The position numbers and the translations under genes are program-made. Positions 1-9,905 of a DNA stretch of 64,000 bases are shown piece after piece. The DNA is from Shinisaurus crocodilurus. Lineage: Eukaryota > Chordata > Lepidosauria > Squamata > Shinisauridae. How positions within the stretch are numbered: the first letter of the stretch is position 1; each line of letters begins with the position of its first letter. The stretch covers positions 496,001 to 560,000 of the forward strand of contig JAHFWL010000296.1 in the NCBI GenBank assembly GCA_021292165.1, in the 5' to 3' direction. The notes below the pieces were generated by a model. The model had not been told where the DNA came from and ran no database searches. It saw nothing but the letters and a program-made list of their open reading frames with translations.

Positions 1-430
1 ATTGGATGAATTAATTTTGTTTAAAGTAACATTGAGGAAGTATCCCTGAGGAAGACAACGAAACGGGAATACAAACCGGTTTCCTGTAGGACTATAACAT
101 CAAGGTGACAACGACTACATATAACCTAGTGGTCTGTTAACCATTTGTAAGAAGAAAAAAGAAATAAGAAAAAACAACGGTGGATATAGGACGGACTTTG
201 TCCTGGATAGCCAGGACTTTTGAAAGAATTGAAATAATTGTTTTGAAAAAATTGAAATAATTGAAGCAATTGAAAAAATTGAGATATATACATTGTATTC
301 AATGTTCATTTGTAAAGAACAGAAATTTGTAAAGTTAAAAAAATTATTGGAATTATTTTGATCATGGTGGCCTTGGCTTTTTGTAACTATAGTAATTGCC
401 GTGATCCTCCTTTGTTTTCACAATTAATAG
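1..430. repeat. Unclassified interspersed repeat, possibly Penelope-like
   Basis: AT-rich sequence sharing blocks with 12880-13930. Around 45-95 a motif of the form CTGAGGA..CGAAAC is followed by CAAACCGGTTTC; the second copy has GAAC..CAAACCGGTTTC near 13313-13345. A block near 365-412 (ATAGTAATTGCCGTGAT) recurs near 13877-13900. A GAGGAAG..CGAAAC arrangement is common in Penelope-like element termini, which is the only reason for the suggested class. No coding region is seen. Confidence 0.35.
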
Positions 431-1335
431 CAAATTAGGCTACCCTCTGGGAAACAAAGTGATTAGAACCATTCAAAAGAAATTAAAATTTGTCCGTGCC
501 TGCCCAGTTTCTCTTATGAATTAAAAAAGGAGCAATATAATGTTCCCTGCAGCTGTCATAAAGACGGCAGTCGAGAAGATAGTGTACTACTGGTCTTCAA
601 TTTTTGCTACACCACAGATGCATAGTCTATCAGCCATGGGGATACCTTGAAATCTTCCCTGTAAGACCCTAGTAACCATCTGCTCAAAGCGCAGCCGTGT
701 AAAGGGAATGTGAAGATATCTCTTCATGTTAAAAAGCAGATAGTTTTCAGTCTTAAATGTGTTTTTGTGCTGGCCAACCACTTCACCGCCCTCAAATTAG
801 CCAAGGCAGCAATGTCCAATTGTGCCCTTACGTCGGGCACTCTCTCAACTTAACTGCATTTCACAAGTTTGTGCTTGGGACACTTAAAGCTAACAGGCTA
901 AAACCACGGTTTGGGAGCATTTTGGAAAAATTTGATACCCAGGAGGTGACCAAGGAATTCTCCATCTGTTCTGTGAGATAGTTCTTAGGTAGCCTATTCT
1001 CAAACATCCTAAACAGCCTAAACCAATAGTTATATATATTTTATTTGGATAGTGTCAGACACCGCCGTGAGCCCAAGTTCTGATCTAAGGGCAAAAGCCG
1101 GACAGGATCAGGATACCCCTAACAACAAACAAAGAAATTTGTTTTGGACATTTTCCATTCTCAAGATGGATGAAAGGCCCCAAATGTCAGCACCATAAGT
1201 GAGAACTGGCAAAACCTTTGCCTTGTAAACCTTAAAGACCGGCAGAAGGGAGCCACTGGCTCCCAAGTATGCCAGGCAGTGCCTCAACCTCTCCTCCTCA
1301 TGAGGAGGAGTAAAACATTTAGACGATGGAAATTG
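430..1335 (-). mobile_element. Degenerate non-LTR retrotransposon (LINE) 3' coding fragment
   Basis: Read on the minus strand, the stretch conceptually encodes the end of a LINE ORF2: a segment near 1060-1330 resembling the post-RT region (AKVLPVLTYGADIWG) and a later segment near 590-780 with RLRFEQMVTRVLQGRFQGIP and a C-x-C pair. Frameshifts and stops break it into several frames. The same C-terminal domain type occurs at 42063-42640 and 25085-25840 on the plus strand. Clade is not resolved. It is inactive. Confidence 0.6.
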
Positions 1336-1436
1336 GCCTTCAAAATGTTTCTGAGGGCAAAGGGAGCGCGGCAGACAGGCTGTGCTCCTCCTGCCCTCAG
1401 TGGGATGCCCGTAGTCCTCTGAGTTCAGAGGGTTTA

Positions 1437-1720
1437 TCTGTCTATCTATCTATTTATTTATTTATTTATTTATTCTATTAATACCCCGCCTTTTTTCCTG
1501 GAAGGAACCCAAGGTGGCTTGCATAATCCTCCTCTTCCTCCTCCTCCTCTCCATTTTATCCTCACAACAACCCTGTGAGGTAGCTTAGGCTGAGAGTCAG
1601 TGACTGGCCCTAAGTCACCCAGTGATCTTTGTGGCCGAGCGGGGACTAGAACCCGGATCTCCCGAGTCCCAGTGCAACACTCTCACCACTACGCAACACT
1701 GGCGCTCATAGGATGGGGCT
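1437..1720 (-). mobile_element. tRNA-derived SINE, minus orientation
   Basis: The reverse complement has a tRNA-like head with a B-box-like GGTTCTAGTCC motif and the body CTGACTCTCAGCCTAA..CTCACAGGGTTGTTGTGAGGATAAAATGG. It ends in an (ATAA)n tail, seen here as TATTTATTTATT at 1450-1475. The same SINE family is at 15695, 21345, 22225, 52425 and 53040. It is absent from the equivalent positions of the two other units (26645 and 57385), so it inserted after duplication. Confidence 0.8.
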
Positions 1721-2105
1721 GTCCCTTGTATTTGTATTCCACCCCTTCTCCAGGAAGCTCAAGAAGTCACATCTTGTTCTGTCTCATTCCTTTTTGTTTT
1801 ATTTTTAAAGCAAAATGGGGGGGGGGGATCCCACAAATGGCCAATGAATTACCTTGATGAACCATGTTGATACTTTTTCATGAATCATTTGCTATTAATA
1901 CAATTCCATTATTTTCAATACAAGACCTAACGCAGCTTGAGAGTGGCAGGCAACCTCGTAGAAGAGGTATTCCCGGAGGCGGAGCTAGCACGCCTAAGAG
2001 ATGGCGGCGTAGAGGGAGAGCTCTTCACCCTAAAACTAAAAAGGAGGACTCTACAACATTTTAAAAAGCCCAACAAGCAACAAAAACTTAAAGTTCTGAT
2101 GGGGA

Positions 2106-3161
2106 ATGACAGAGGAATCTAGCAAAACGAAAAACAGCGAGATCACACACTACTTTCCCTACAAAGAAAGAAAAACACTGCACAAGGCAGTACAGCATAC
2201 TCAGAGAATAAAAATTGCTACTGGAGAAGACAGAGAACACACAGAAGAGCCAGGATCAAGCGCACAGATATCGAATAACGAAATGAAGGAGGCAATATTA
2301 CAACAATTAAAAACATTAAAACAAGAACTGATGAACCATTGGGCAGAACTGCTGGACACCAAACTGAAGGAAATAACAGAAACGGTGGAGGCAGTAAAAA
2401 CAACAGCAAATAAAGCTGCAGAAAAAGCTCAGCAACAGGAGGAAAAGATAAAAACCCTACAAAGAGCGGTAGCGGAAAATAAATCAAAGATTGAAGACCA
2501 AGAAAATCGCAACCGAAGGTGTAATCTGAGAATAAAAAACTTGGAAGAAGAGGCAGAAGGTGAAAACATTAAGGTTTTTATAGCAAAATGGCTGACCTCT
2601 TTAACTCCAGACTGCCCGATAGAAGCTGATGACTTAGAAAGAGCTCACAGGGCACTAGGACCCAGAAGAAAAAACTCCAGCTTTCCAAGAGACTTGGTAA
2701 TATGTTTCAGCAGATACAACAAGAAAGACGAATTCTTTAAAAAGCTAAGAATTTTAAAAGAAATAAAATATAATGACAAACCTGTAATGATTATGCAAGA
2801 CCTGGCACCAGAGACGCTGCAGAAAAGAAGACTCCTCAAGCCCTACACATTGAAACTACGAGAACTGGGGCTTAAATATCACTGGGGATTCCCCTTCAAG
2901 ATAATAATCCCCAACAAGGGACACACGCTGATTGCAGCCTCCCCCCTGGAAATGACTGAGCTATTCAGAACACTAAGCATCGAACTCCCGGCAGAGGCTA
3001 CTCAGGAAGAAACAGATAATGGAGAAGAAGCAGCAGGCCAAGAGCCACAAGGAGATGGCTGGAACACTGTAAGACACCGAAAAAACAGGCGGGAAAGAAA
3101 TGACTATGAAAATCCACAGACCCCAAGAATCCTGAGAACTCTGCCACAAAGGAAGAGATGA
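2106..3161 (+). CDS. LINE-1 ORF1 protein (RNA-binding chaperone)
   Basis: 351 residues, uninterrupted. ORF1p coats L1 RNA as a trimer and acts as a nucleic-acid chaperone in the cytoplasmic retrotransposition particle. Roughly residues 60-135 are Gln/Lys/Glu-rich and heptad-like (coiled coil). Residues about 137-235 match the Transposase_22 RRM, with RNRRCNLRIKNLEE at the start and the hallmark LERAHRALGPRR near 178-188. Residues about 236-295 are the C-terminal domain. Length is close to mammalian ORF1p (about 340). The ATG at 2106 is the first in frame after the short leader, and it lies about 490 bp upstream of ORF2 as in other L1s. No frameshift is visible. This is a transposon gene, not a host gene. 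Confidence 0.92.
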   Translation: MTEESSKTKNSEITHYFPYKERKTLHKAVQHTQRIKIATGEDREHTEEPGSSAQISNNEMKEAILQQLKTLKQELMNHWAELLDTKLKEITETVEAVKTTANKAAEKAQQQEEKIKTLQRAVAENKSKIEDQENRNRRCNLRIKNLEEEAEGENIKVFIAKWLTSLTPDCPIEADDLERAHRALGPRRKNSSFPRDLVICFSRYNKKDEFFKKLRILKEIKYNDKPVMIMQDLAPETLQKRRLLKPYTLKLRELGLKYHWGFPFKIIIPNKGHTLIAASPLEMTELFRTLSIELPAEATQEETDNGEEAAGQEPQGDGWNTVRHRKNRRERNDYENPQTPRILRTLPQRKR

Positions 3162-3651
3162 GAGAAACTGAGTAACAGTGAACCACAGGAGGTGACAAAA
3201 ACAAAGTGAAAGACAATTGAAGTGTAAATATTCAAATGCATAGCAAAGGGAAGGGGGAGGAAAAGGGAGGAGGGAGACTAGCCCCAAAGGGGAGAGAAAA
3301 TATTCTTTGTTTGTAGAGTCACACTGTTTTAAACCATTGATAAAATAGGGGGGGGGGGGATTCTTGCCTCTATGTAGTCAATCTATGAAGGAATAGATTG
3401 ACCTGCTCAGTTATAGTTTTAAGGAATCTGAAAAGAACAAACCATAGCCTCAAGGCAGGGTGAAGAACACGTGAATCACTCTCTCTGTAAGGGGAGGGGA
3501 GGATCTCACCTGCATTCGCAGCTTTAGTTATGCTAAGAGAGAGCTGCAAAGGAGTTTTAAAGTTAGGGAAAATGAGAAGGTTGGGGAATGACAGGGGAGG
3601 GAGGGAGGACACGACTGAGCTGGGTGCGATAATGGGCAAGGCAGACAGAAA

Positions 3652-6600
3652 TTGGCATATACCATGGGAGACCTTAAGGTGCTAACTCTAAACATTAAAG
3701 GCATGGGGAATCAGTTAAAAAGGGCGAGGCTTCATAAACTAATAAGAGATCTAAAACCAAAAATACTATTTCTACAAGAGACACACAAAGCCCAAAAAAG
3801 GGAAGGAATTTTTAACAGTAGTCAATGGAAAACTGTACATATAGCAAAAGGAACAAACAAATCCAGGGGAGTAGCAATATTAATACATAACACAGTGGAC
3901 TTTGCAATACGGCAAGTACAGAAAGACCCCAATGGCAGATACGTATTTGTAGAGGGAACACTAAATCAAAACAAACAAATAGTATTAGCCTCATTATACA
4001 GTCCAAACGAAAGACAGCTAGACTTCCTACATAAAGTTTTGAAAAAGTTGAGAACCTTTTCAAAAGCAGAGGCAATAATTGGAGCAGACACTAATTGGAA
4101 CATGCAAGGAGCTGAACCTAGAAAAGTACAAAAAGATATAAGATTATATAATAAAACAGACTCACATAGCACACGAGCAGGAAAACTTTTAAGCATAATT
4201 CACAAATTTAATTTAAGGGAGGTATGGGCAGAACTTAACAACAAAGACTACACACACACATTTTGTTCCAGGGTACATGGAACTTTCTCAAGGCTAGACA
4301 CAATTATGCTAACTAGTACACTGATGCAAAACGTCACAGTGGCAGATATAGGACCCATAAAAGTGACAGACCATGCACCGGTATCTGTCCAACTCACAGT
4401 AAACAACTATACCAAGAGCAATTATATATGGCGATTCAATCCCATCCTTTTAACAAACAAAGAAAGCAGAGAAAATTTACAAAAGGGAATAGACAACTAC
4501 TTCACAGAAAATAAAGCAGGGGACACAACAGAAAGGACCAGATGGGAAGCAATGAAAGCGGTTCTTAGAGGACTGAGTATCAAAGAGATGAGCCACATGA
4601 ATAAAAAGAGACGGACGCGAAAATCAGAAACAGAATTAGAACTGGAAAGACTTACTGTACAATATAAACGAACAGGGGAACAAAAGATCAGACAACAAAT
4701 GGAGAAGAAAAGGACAGAATTAAATTTATTGGAATTAGATCAAACCATGATAAATTTACTATATATTAAACAAAAACATTATGAATGTGATGGAAAGGGA
4801 TCCAAACTCTTGGCAAACAGGGTAAAAAAAAGGAGGGACAAAAACAAAATAAATGCTCTTAAAAACAAACAGGGGAATAAAACATATGACATAGAAGAGA
4901 TGGGTGACATTTTTGTAGATTATTTTGAAAAACTATACAAAGGGGAAGAAAAAGACAGGAACACAATTAGAAAGTATCAGAGCAAAACAAACATCCCAGG
5001 ACTAACTGAAGCAAGTAAACAAATCCTAGAACAAAGGATTACGATAGAAGAAATAACAGAAGCCATTAAAACACAAAAACCCAACAAGTCACCGGGACCC
5101 GATGGTTTTACAAGTGAATTTTATAAAGCATATACAGAATTATTAGCCCCAAGACTATTGTCATTATATAATGAAATTCTAGATGGAGCCTCACTTCCTA
5201 ACACATGGACACAATCCAGAATCATCTTGATATTAAAACCAGGGAAAAATCCTGAGCTCCCAGAATCATACAGACCCATCTCTTTATTAAATATAGATTA
5301 TAAAATATTTACCACCATATGGGCTAATAGATTAAAATTTGTGATAGGAGAAATAATACATGAAGATCAACATGGTTTTATTCCAAAAAGATATATAGCA
5401 GACCCTGTACGCAGGCTATATAGCATAATAAAATACAGTAAAAAAACAAACACCCCGCTAGCCATAATTGCTCTAGACTTGTTCAAAGCATTTGACAGTG
5501 TTAATTTACAGTTCTTACTGGAGAGCACATCTGTGTACAACTTTGGCCCAAATTTCTCTCACATTCTCAATGCCATATATAACAAAACAACAGCAAATAT
5601 ACGATTCAATTCTTATGATTCACGCCCTTTTCAACTAGATGCAGGAACCAAACAGGGTTGCCCCCTATCCCCTCTGTTATTCAATTTAGTTATAGAATTT
5701 CTAGCAGACAGACTCAGACATAATGACGCTATACAAGGTATACAAATTCAAGATCAACCATACTTACTCAGCATGTATGCTGATGATTTGATATTAACAA
5801 TACAAAACCCAATAGAGGCACTGCAACCACTACGTCAAGAACTGCAAGATTTTCAAGCAGCGTCTAGCTTAAAAGTAAATTACGACAAATCTGACTTCAT
5901 GAGTTATAATATAGGGGCAAACAATCAACTTGACATTTCTAAAAATCTACAAATTCCTATAGTTCACAAAGCCTTTAGATATCTAGGAGTTCAAGTTGCA
6001 AAAAACCCAAACAAAACCTTCACACTAAACTATTCCAAAGTATGGGAAAATATCAAGAAAGACCTCAAAAGATGGAAAAGATTGAACTTAACCACAATGA
6101 ACAAATTAGCCACCATCAAAATGATAGTCATACCTAAATTCACATACTTATTTTATGTTCTACCCATAGAAGTACCTATGAGATGGCTTAAATCATGGCA
6201 AGACACCCTAGAAAAATTTATATTTAATGGTAAGAAACCACGTATGGCAAGAAATCTCAGATACAGACCCACCATTGATGGAGGGTGGGGAATTCCATCA
6301 CTAAAATTATACTATGAAGCTTACCAACTGAGACATCTATTATCATTCATGGCAGATAATAAAAATAAACATTGGGTCAAAATAGAAATTTTTTTGTTAG
6401 CACAAGATAATCCACACACAATACCCTTTGTCAAAAAACGAATAACACAAGGTATACAAAATCAACACTCCAATATGGAAATAATATTAAAGATATGGAA
6501 ACGAAGAAAGGAGACACTGATGCCAGGAATTTCACCATTAATACCACTCTATGCACACCCAAATTTTCCAGTTAAAGACATACAGATATCTAGAGAATCA

Positions 6601-7212
6601 CTGAAAAATAACAACCTATTGATATTACGAGACTTATATAATAACTCACAACCACTACCAAGAGACACATGGAGAAACACATTACGAAATACGGCAATTA
6701 CTTGGTTACAATGGTACCAAATAAGCTCATTCATTAGATTAGAGAATGTGAAAAAACAAGGCACCAGAGATCTGACACAATTTGAAAAGATATTATTAAC
6801 TTTTACAGATCAGGAAAAAGGATTAATGTCAGATTTATATGCACTTCTGATAAAAACAGACATGGGAAATAGCCTTCCTCTTAAAAGAAAATGGGAAAGA
6901 GAATGGGGAATGCAAATAGAAGATGAAGAATGGGAAAATATATGGGATGAATTCCCGTTTAAAGCGATTTCAACAAAATTCAAAGAACTCTCACTGAAAA
7001 TAATACAGAAATGGCACTGGACTCCTCACAAAATATCTCATATTAATAAAAACTACTCTCCCCTATGCTGGAGAGCCTGTGGAGAAATCGGATCACACAA
7101 ACATATGTGGTGGTCCTGCAAGCAAGTATCCCGCTTCTGGACAATAGTTTTCAAAGAAATATCTAAAATTGTAGGGACAGAGATAACTAAAACTCCAGAA
7201 TTAGCAATATAA
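3652..7212 (+). CDS. LINE-1 ORF2 protein (endonuclease/reverse transcriptase), C-terminally cut by one stop
   Basis: 1186 codons to a TAA at 7210-7212. It supplies the nick and the cDNA synthesis for target-primed reverse transcription. The N-terminal APE endonuclease shows LNIKGMGN, FLQETHKAQ, SLYSPNER and TDHAPV. The RT shows ESYRPISLLN, HGFIPKR, ALDLFKAFDSV, KQGCPLSPLLFN and the catalytic MYADD (about residue 709). A CCHC-like knuckle (CWRACGEIGSHKHMWWSC) lies near the C-terminus. Translation in the same frame is open for 100 more codons beyond the TAA, to a second TAA at 7513-7515, giving a total near the usual L1 length (human ORF2p 1275). The related L1 fragments at 12.4 and 45.8 kb also encode this tail. 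So 7210-7212 is probably a nonsense mutation; whether the shortened protein is active cannot be read from sequence. Confidence 0.92.
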   Translation: MAYTMGDLKVLTLNIKGMGNQLKRARLHKLIRDLKPKILFLQETHKAQKREGIFNSSQWKTVHIAKGTNKSRGVAILIHNTVDFAIRQVQKDPNGRYVFVEGTLNQNKQIVLASLYSPNERQLDFLHKVLKKLRTFSKAEAIIGADTNWNMQGAEPRKVQKDIRLYNKTDSHSTRAGKLLSIIHKFNLREVWAELNNKDYTHTFCSRVHGTFSRLDTIMLTSTLMQNVTVADIGPIKVTDHAPVSVQLTVNNYTKSNYIWRFNPILLTNKESRENLQKGIDNYFTENKAGDTTERTRWEAMKAVLRGLSIKEMSHMNKKRRTRKSETELELERLTVQYKRTGEQKIRQQMEKKRTELNLLELDQTMINLLYIKQKHYECDGKGSKLLANRVKKRRDKNKINALKNKQGNKTYDIEEMGDIFVDYFEKLYKGEEKDRNTIRKYQSKTNIPGLTEASKQILEQRITIEEITEAIKTQKPNKSPGPDGFTSEFYKAYTELLAPRLLSLYNEILDGASLPNTWTQSRIILILKPGKNPELPESYRPISLLNIDYKIFTTIWANRLKFVIGEIIHEDQHGFIPKRYIADPVRRLYSIIKYSKKTNTPLAIIALDLFKAFDSVNLQFLLESTSVYNFGPNFSHILNAIYNKTTANIRFNSYDSRPFQLDAGTKQGCPLSPLLFNLVIEFLADRLRHNDAIQGIQIQDQPYLLSMYADDLILTIQNPIEALQPLRQELQDFQAASSLKVNYDKSDFMSYNIGANNQLDISKNLQIPIVHKAFRYLGVQVAKNPNKTFTLNYSKVWENIKKDLKRWKRLNLTTMNKLATIKMIVIPKFTYLFYVLPIEVPMRWLKSWQDTLEKFIFNGKKPRMARNLRYRPTIDGGWGIPSLKLYYEAYQLRHLLSFMADNKNKHWVKIEIFLLAQDNPHTIPFVKKRITQGIQNQHSNMEIILKIWKRRKETLMPGISPLIPLYAHPNFPVKDIQISRESLKNNNLLILRDLYNNSQPLPRDTWRNTLRNTAITWLQWYQISSFIRLENVKKQGTRDLTQFEKILLTFTDQEKGLMSDLYALLIKTDMGNSLPLKRKWEREWGMQIEDEEWENIWDEFPFKAISTKFKELSLKIIQKWHWTPHKISHINKNYSPLCWRACGEIGSHKHMWWSCKQVSRFWTIVFKEISKIVGTEITKTPELAI

Positions 7213-7515
7213 AACATTTTTCAAAGAGATAATAAAAATGTATTATACAAGAACCTAATAAGATTTCTATTACAAGCTGCTAAATTACTAATAGCAAGAG
7301 GATGGAAAGATGCCAAAGGGCTAACCATCAACCACTGGTATAATGTGGTATGGGAAATTGCATTAATTGAAAAACTAACTCAAAAATTGAGAATTGCAGG
7401 GGGGGAAAAGAAAACAAACTCTTTTGAAGCAGAATGGTGGCCTTTTATCCAATTTTCATACAGAACATCTACAACAAAAATAACTCAAGCCTTCCAGTAC
7501 ATTTGGATGCAATAA
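7213..7515 (+). pseudogene. Untranslated remainder of L1 ORF2 C-terminus
   Basis: One hundred sense codons in the ORF2 frame follow the stop at 7210-7212 and close with TAA at 7513-7515. The content (RFLLQAAKLLIARGW, HWYNVVWEIALIEKL) matches the C-terminal ends encoded by the other L1 copies in this window (AARLMIARNWK, DWYKEVWDIAL). Retention of an open frame beyond the stop implies the mutation is recent. Confidence 0.8.
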
Positions 7516-8345
7516 ACTTACAAATATCCACCTATCACAAAACTGACTACTTTATGGCCGAAAAAGACTCCGGAAAAGGTGCCCAGCCAGATTTGTTCCT
7601 TTGAATGTTGGTTCGGGGGGGGGGGGATTTACTTTGTGCTGATCTAATACAATTTCTGTAATGGATTAGATGTTTTGTTGGTTGTTCGGTTGTCTTATAT
7701 ATGTTAAAATTCAAATAAACAAATTAAAAAAAAGAAAAAAGAAAAAAGAAGAGGTATTCCCCTTTTCCGCTCCCGTAGAAAGTAATGGATTCTGCTGCCA
7801 CATGAGCTAGCAATAGATAAGTACAAAGCAGGTGCGGGTTTTCTTCAAGCTATTTTATGCATATGCAGTTTTATTTCTATGTAATATTTATTTATTTATT
7901 ATATTTATGAATCACCTGTGATTTCTTTCATCAGGTGAAAGCCGAAAATGAAATTCCATCTCACATTCCCCACTTCCCCAAGCATTGGTAAGCACTGGAG
8001 ACATGGCATTTTTTTTGGGGGGGGGGGTAGTATTTTCTTTTTTCTTTTTCTTTTTTTTACAGATAAACAAGCAGAGCGTAAGGAGAGATAAAGATATACT
8101 CTTACCAGGCAGCGGATCCACAGTTCCCACACTAAATCTCCATAGGTAGAGCCTTTGCCCTGTGGTGCATCTTCAGCAAACTGGCATCTCCCCGCCCCAT
8201 CTCTACCTTGGTTTGCCACAACCTCTTCAACTCCTTGAGGTTATTCCCTTCAAAACATTCAAGAGAGATTTCCACAGCATCTATCCTCGTTAGCTCACAC
8301 TCATTGAATATTAGCCTCGTGAAGGAACAATCAGCCAGCAGCCAG

Positions 8346-9090
8346 AACACTGCAGAGATCTCTGCCTTCCTCAACACACTGCTCTCTTCGCTAAGGCATT
8401 CCAATGTCTTGGTCTTAAAAGGGACACAAAAGCTTGTCTTGGGCCATATTACTGGCAGTAAGTTAAAATATATAATTTTGGAAGAGAGAAACTGCCTTGG
8501 TCACCAGGTGAGATGAGCCTTTCCAAGAGAAAGATGTGGGGAGTGTGATCCAGTTGATTCTCCTGCTTTGGTCTGAGGGAGGGGCATTGTGAGTCCAGGC
8601 TTAAGCCCATGTGGCTCTGGGCCCAGATCTATTTTCTAGAGACCCACTAAATTCCCCAGAGCCCTCAACTTGCATTCGCACCAAAGGAAGGGGTTATTCT
8701 CATCTCGGTAGCCATACTGCAAGTGATTTTTATGGGGAATTGGATCTAGGAAGGGATGGGATAATCCTCTCCTCCCAACAGATTGGAACCCCTCCCCCAA
8801 ACTGTCCCATGCATGGCAATTAAGCATGGAAATAAGTTTTTTTATATTGAGCCCAGTGGGTTTTTCCTACACTTAATCGCAACTCAGGGGAGATCACAGT
8901 TGGGTAGGGAAAGGTCAACCCTCCCATTCTTGCATACTGTGCCTCCCTCCCAGATCCCCATATCTTTTATGGAAGAAAAATATTTAACAGGAATAACCAC
9001 CCCAGGTCTTTGTAAAGCTCTTACTAGTCTGCGTTTCCAGACGATGCCGTCCAATCAAGAAACGGTGCGCATGTGGAAGGTTCATCGGGT
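8346..9090. other. No recognisable gene or repeat
   Basis: Single-copy-looking sequence between the end of unit A homology and the candidate promoter at 9094. Several short open frames exist but none has family resemblance or splice context. Confidence 0.4.
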
Positions 9091-9093
9091 CAG

Positions 9094-9101
9094 TATAAAA
9101 A
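9094..9101 (+). promoter_or_regulatory. Candidate TATA box upstream of the orphan defensin exon
   Basis: TATAAAAA in a GC-balanced context (GGGTCAGTATAAAAAGCTC), about 420 bp upstream of the defensin mature exon. It would place a start site near 9125. The arrangement resembles the TATA boxes before the other defensin signal exons but is inferred from sequence only. Confidence 0.5.
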
Positions 9102-9124
9102 GCTCAGTCAAAGGGAGGGACATA

Positions 9125-9215
9125 GAAACAGTGCTACTGAAATACTGAAAAGAAAAAAAAAGCATAAGAAGGAAATTTAACTAGCCAGAAGCAACAGAGG
9201 CTTCCCATCTCTTTG
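9125..9215 (+). other. Candidate non-coding 5' exon of the orphan defensin gene
   Basis: The stretch starts about 30 bp after the TATA box and ends at a good splice donor, TTG|GTAAGT, at 9216. It has no ATG followed by a signal-like frame, so if transcribed it would be 5' UTR. Some vertebrate defensin genes have a separate 5' UTR exon. A signal-peptide exon is expected next but was not found before 9520. Confidence 0.35.
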
Positions 9216-9309
9216 GTAAGTAATGGCAAGAAGCTGCTTAGTTTTCACTGCCTAAAGTAGCTTTGTGTCCCTTTCTTATTTTTGGATTGAAGGGTTTTTC
9301 TTCCATTGC

Positions 9310-9340
9310 AGCATCTGGTAATCAAATATTACCAGATGCT
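9310..9340. repeat. Perfect 13-bp inverted repeat (hairpin)
   Basis: AGCATCTGGTAAT (9310-9322), a 5-nt loop CAAAT, then ATTACCAGATGCT (9328-9340). It directly follows a strong polypyrimidine/AG acceptor-like sequence (TTTTTCTTCCATTGCAG). It lies between the candidate 5' exon and the mature exon. Confidence 0.75.
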
Positions 9341-9519
9341 ATAAAGTTGAAATTAAATTTAGGGGGGGGGGGTCAAACGAATTTGCTTTACTCATTTTGA
9401 AAATAAAACTTTGGAGTTATGTTCTACATTTGAAGGATTTCAGAGCTGGAATTATGCCTGTTCATATTTCCAATTCCATTTCTCCCTCTTCTGACACAGA
9501 CTTCTTATCCTTTTAACAG

Positions 9520-9653
9520 GCGCCACTGCAATGATTTCAAACAAGTGGGAATGTCGAGCAGCTGGAGGAGTATGCCATTTATTCAACTGCCATTTTCCTT
9601 ATAAAGAATATATTGGAAAATGCTGTTACTTCACACGTTGTTGCACAATGTGA
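9520..9653 (+). CDS. Beta-defensin mature-peptide exon, signal exon not found
   Basis: The exon follows a splice acceptor (CCTTTTAACAG at 9509-9519), enters in phase 1 like the other defensin exons here, and ends at TGA 9651-9653. It encodes about 44 residues. Cysteines fall at C-x6-C-x4-C-x10-C-C-x4-C-C, which contains the beta-defensin spacing (six cysteines, terminal CC, Gly before the second Cys in RAAGGVC) plus one extra Cys next to the fourth. By residue count the peptide is cationic (5 K/R, 2 acidic), the usual state for a membrane-active secreted defensin. No signal-peptide exon is visible between the TATA box at 9094 and this exon. It may be an orphan exon of a broken gene or have a distant first exon displaced by insertions such as the L1. 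Confidence 0.75.
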
Positions 9654-9814
9654 AGTCGCATTGCTTTAAGGCAGAAGTTCAAACACGTACACAATGTTAG
9701 ACTTAATTTAAAAAAGGTGTTGCTCAGTGCACTTGTACAAAAGCCACTTGATGGGTTCTGCAAAAGATGCTGTGCCATGTATTTATTTATGGATTATACT
9801 ATTTGTATCCCAGC

Positions 9815-9905
9815 TTTCATAGATTCATAGATTATAGAGTTGGAAGGGGCCTACAAGGCCATCGAGTCCAACCCCCTGCTCAATGCAGGAAACTAGAGGA
9901 GGGAT
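9815..9905 (-). mobile_element. CR1-type LINE 3' fragment
   Basis: On the plus strand it reads TTCATAGATT..AGTTGGAAGGGGCCTACAAGG..GAGTCCAACCCCCTGC, the reverse complement of the conserved CR1 3' end. Related fragments lie at 27470-27555 and 58800-58965. Confidence 0.7.

Larger units (their letters stand above)
1975..7746 (+). mobile_element. Near full-length LINE-1 with perfect target-site duplication
   Basis: The element is flanked by an identical 15-bp duplication, AGAAGAGGTATTCCC, at 1960-1974 and 7747-7761. The paralogous units at about 26935 and 57655 carry the site once, so both are empty alleles of the insertion. Layout: a short 5' UTR (about 130 bp), ORF1 (2106-3161), a 490-bp spacer with a G tract near 3350, ORF2 (3652-7212, frame continuing to 7515), then a 3' UTR with a G-rich tract at 7612-7627, AATAAA at 7714-7719 and an A-rich tail. 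The perfect TSD and largely open frames suggest a fairly recent insertion. One stop codon near the end of ORF2 is the only obvious lesion. Confidence 0.93.
1360..8345 (+). other. Partial third copy of the defensin-unit 3' flank (unit A)
   Basis: Outside the inserted SINE and L1, 1360-1436, 1721-1974 and 7762-8345 align closely with 26590-27605 and 57345-58245, the regions downstream of the two complete defensin genes. In those units the mature exon ends about 0.5 kb upstream of the point where homology begins here. At the equivalent place in this window there is only LINE sequence, so the defensin exon of this unit is absent or displaced. Homology ends near 8345. This shows the locus once held at least three related units. 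Confidence 0.75.

Noticed and set aside
45..95. Hammerhead-ribozyme-like core (CTGAGGA..CGAAAC) in the repeat at 1-430
   Set aside because: Such motifs occur in Penelope-like elements, but stem II has at most one pair, stem III has a mismatch, and the bases around the presumed cleavage site cannot form stem I. The second copy near 13300 has lost the core.
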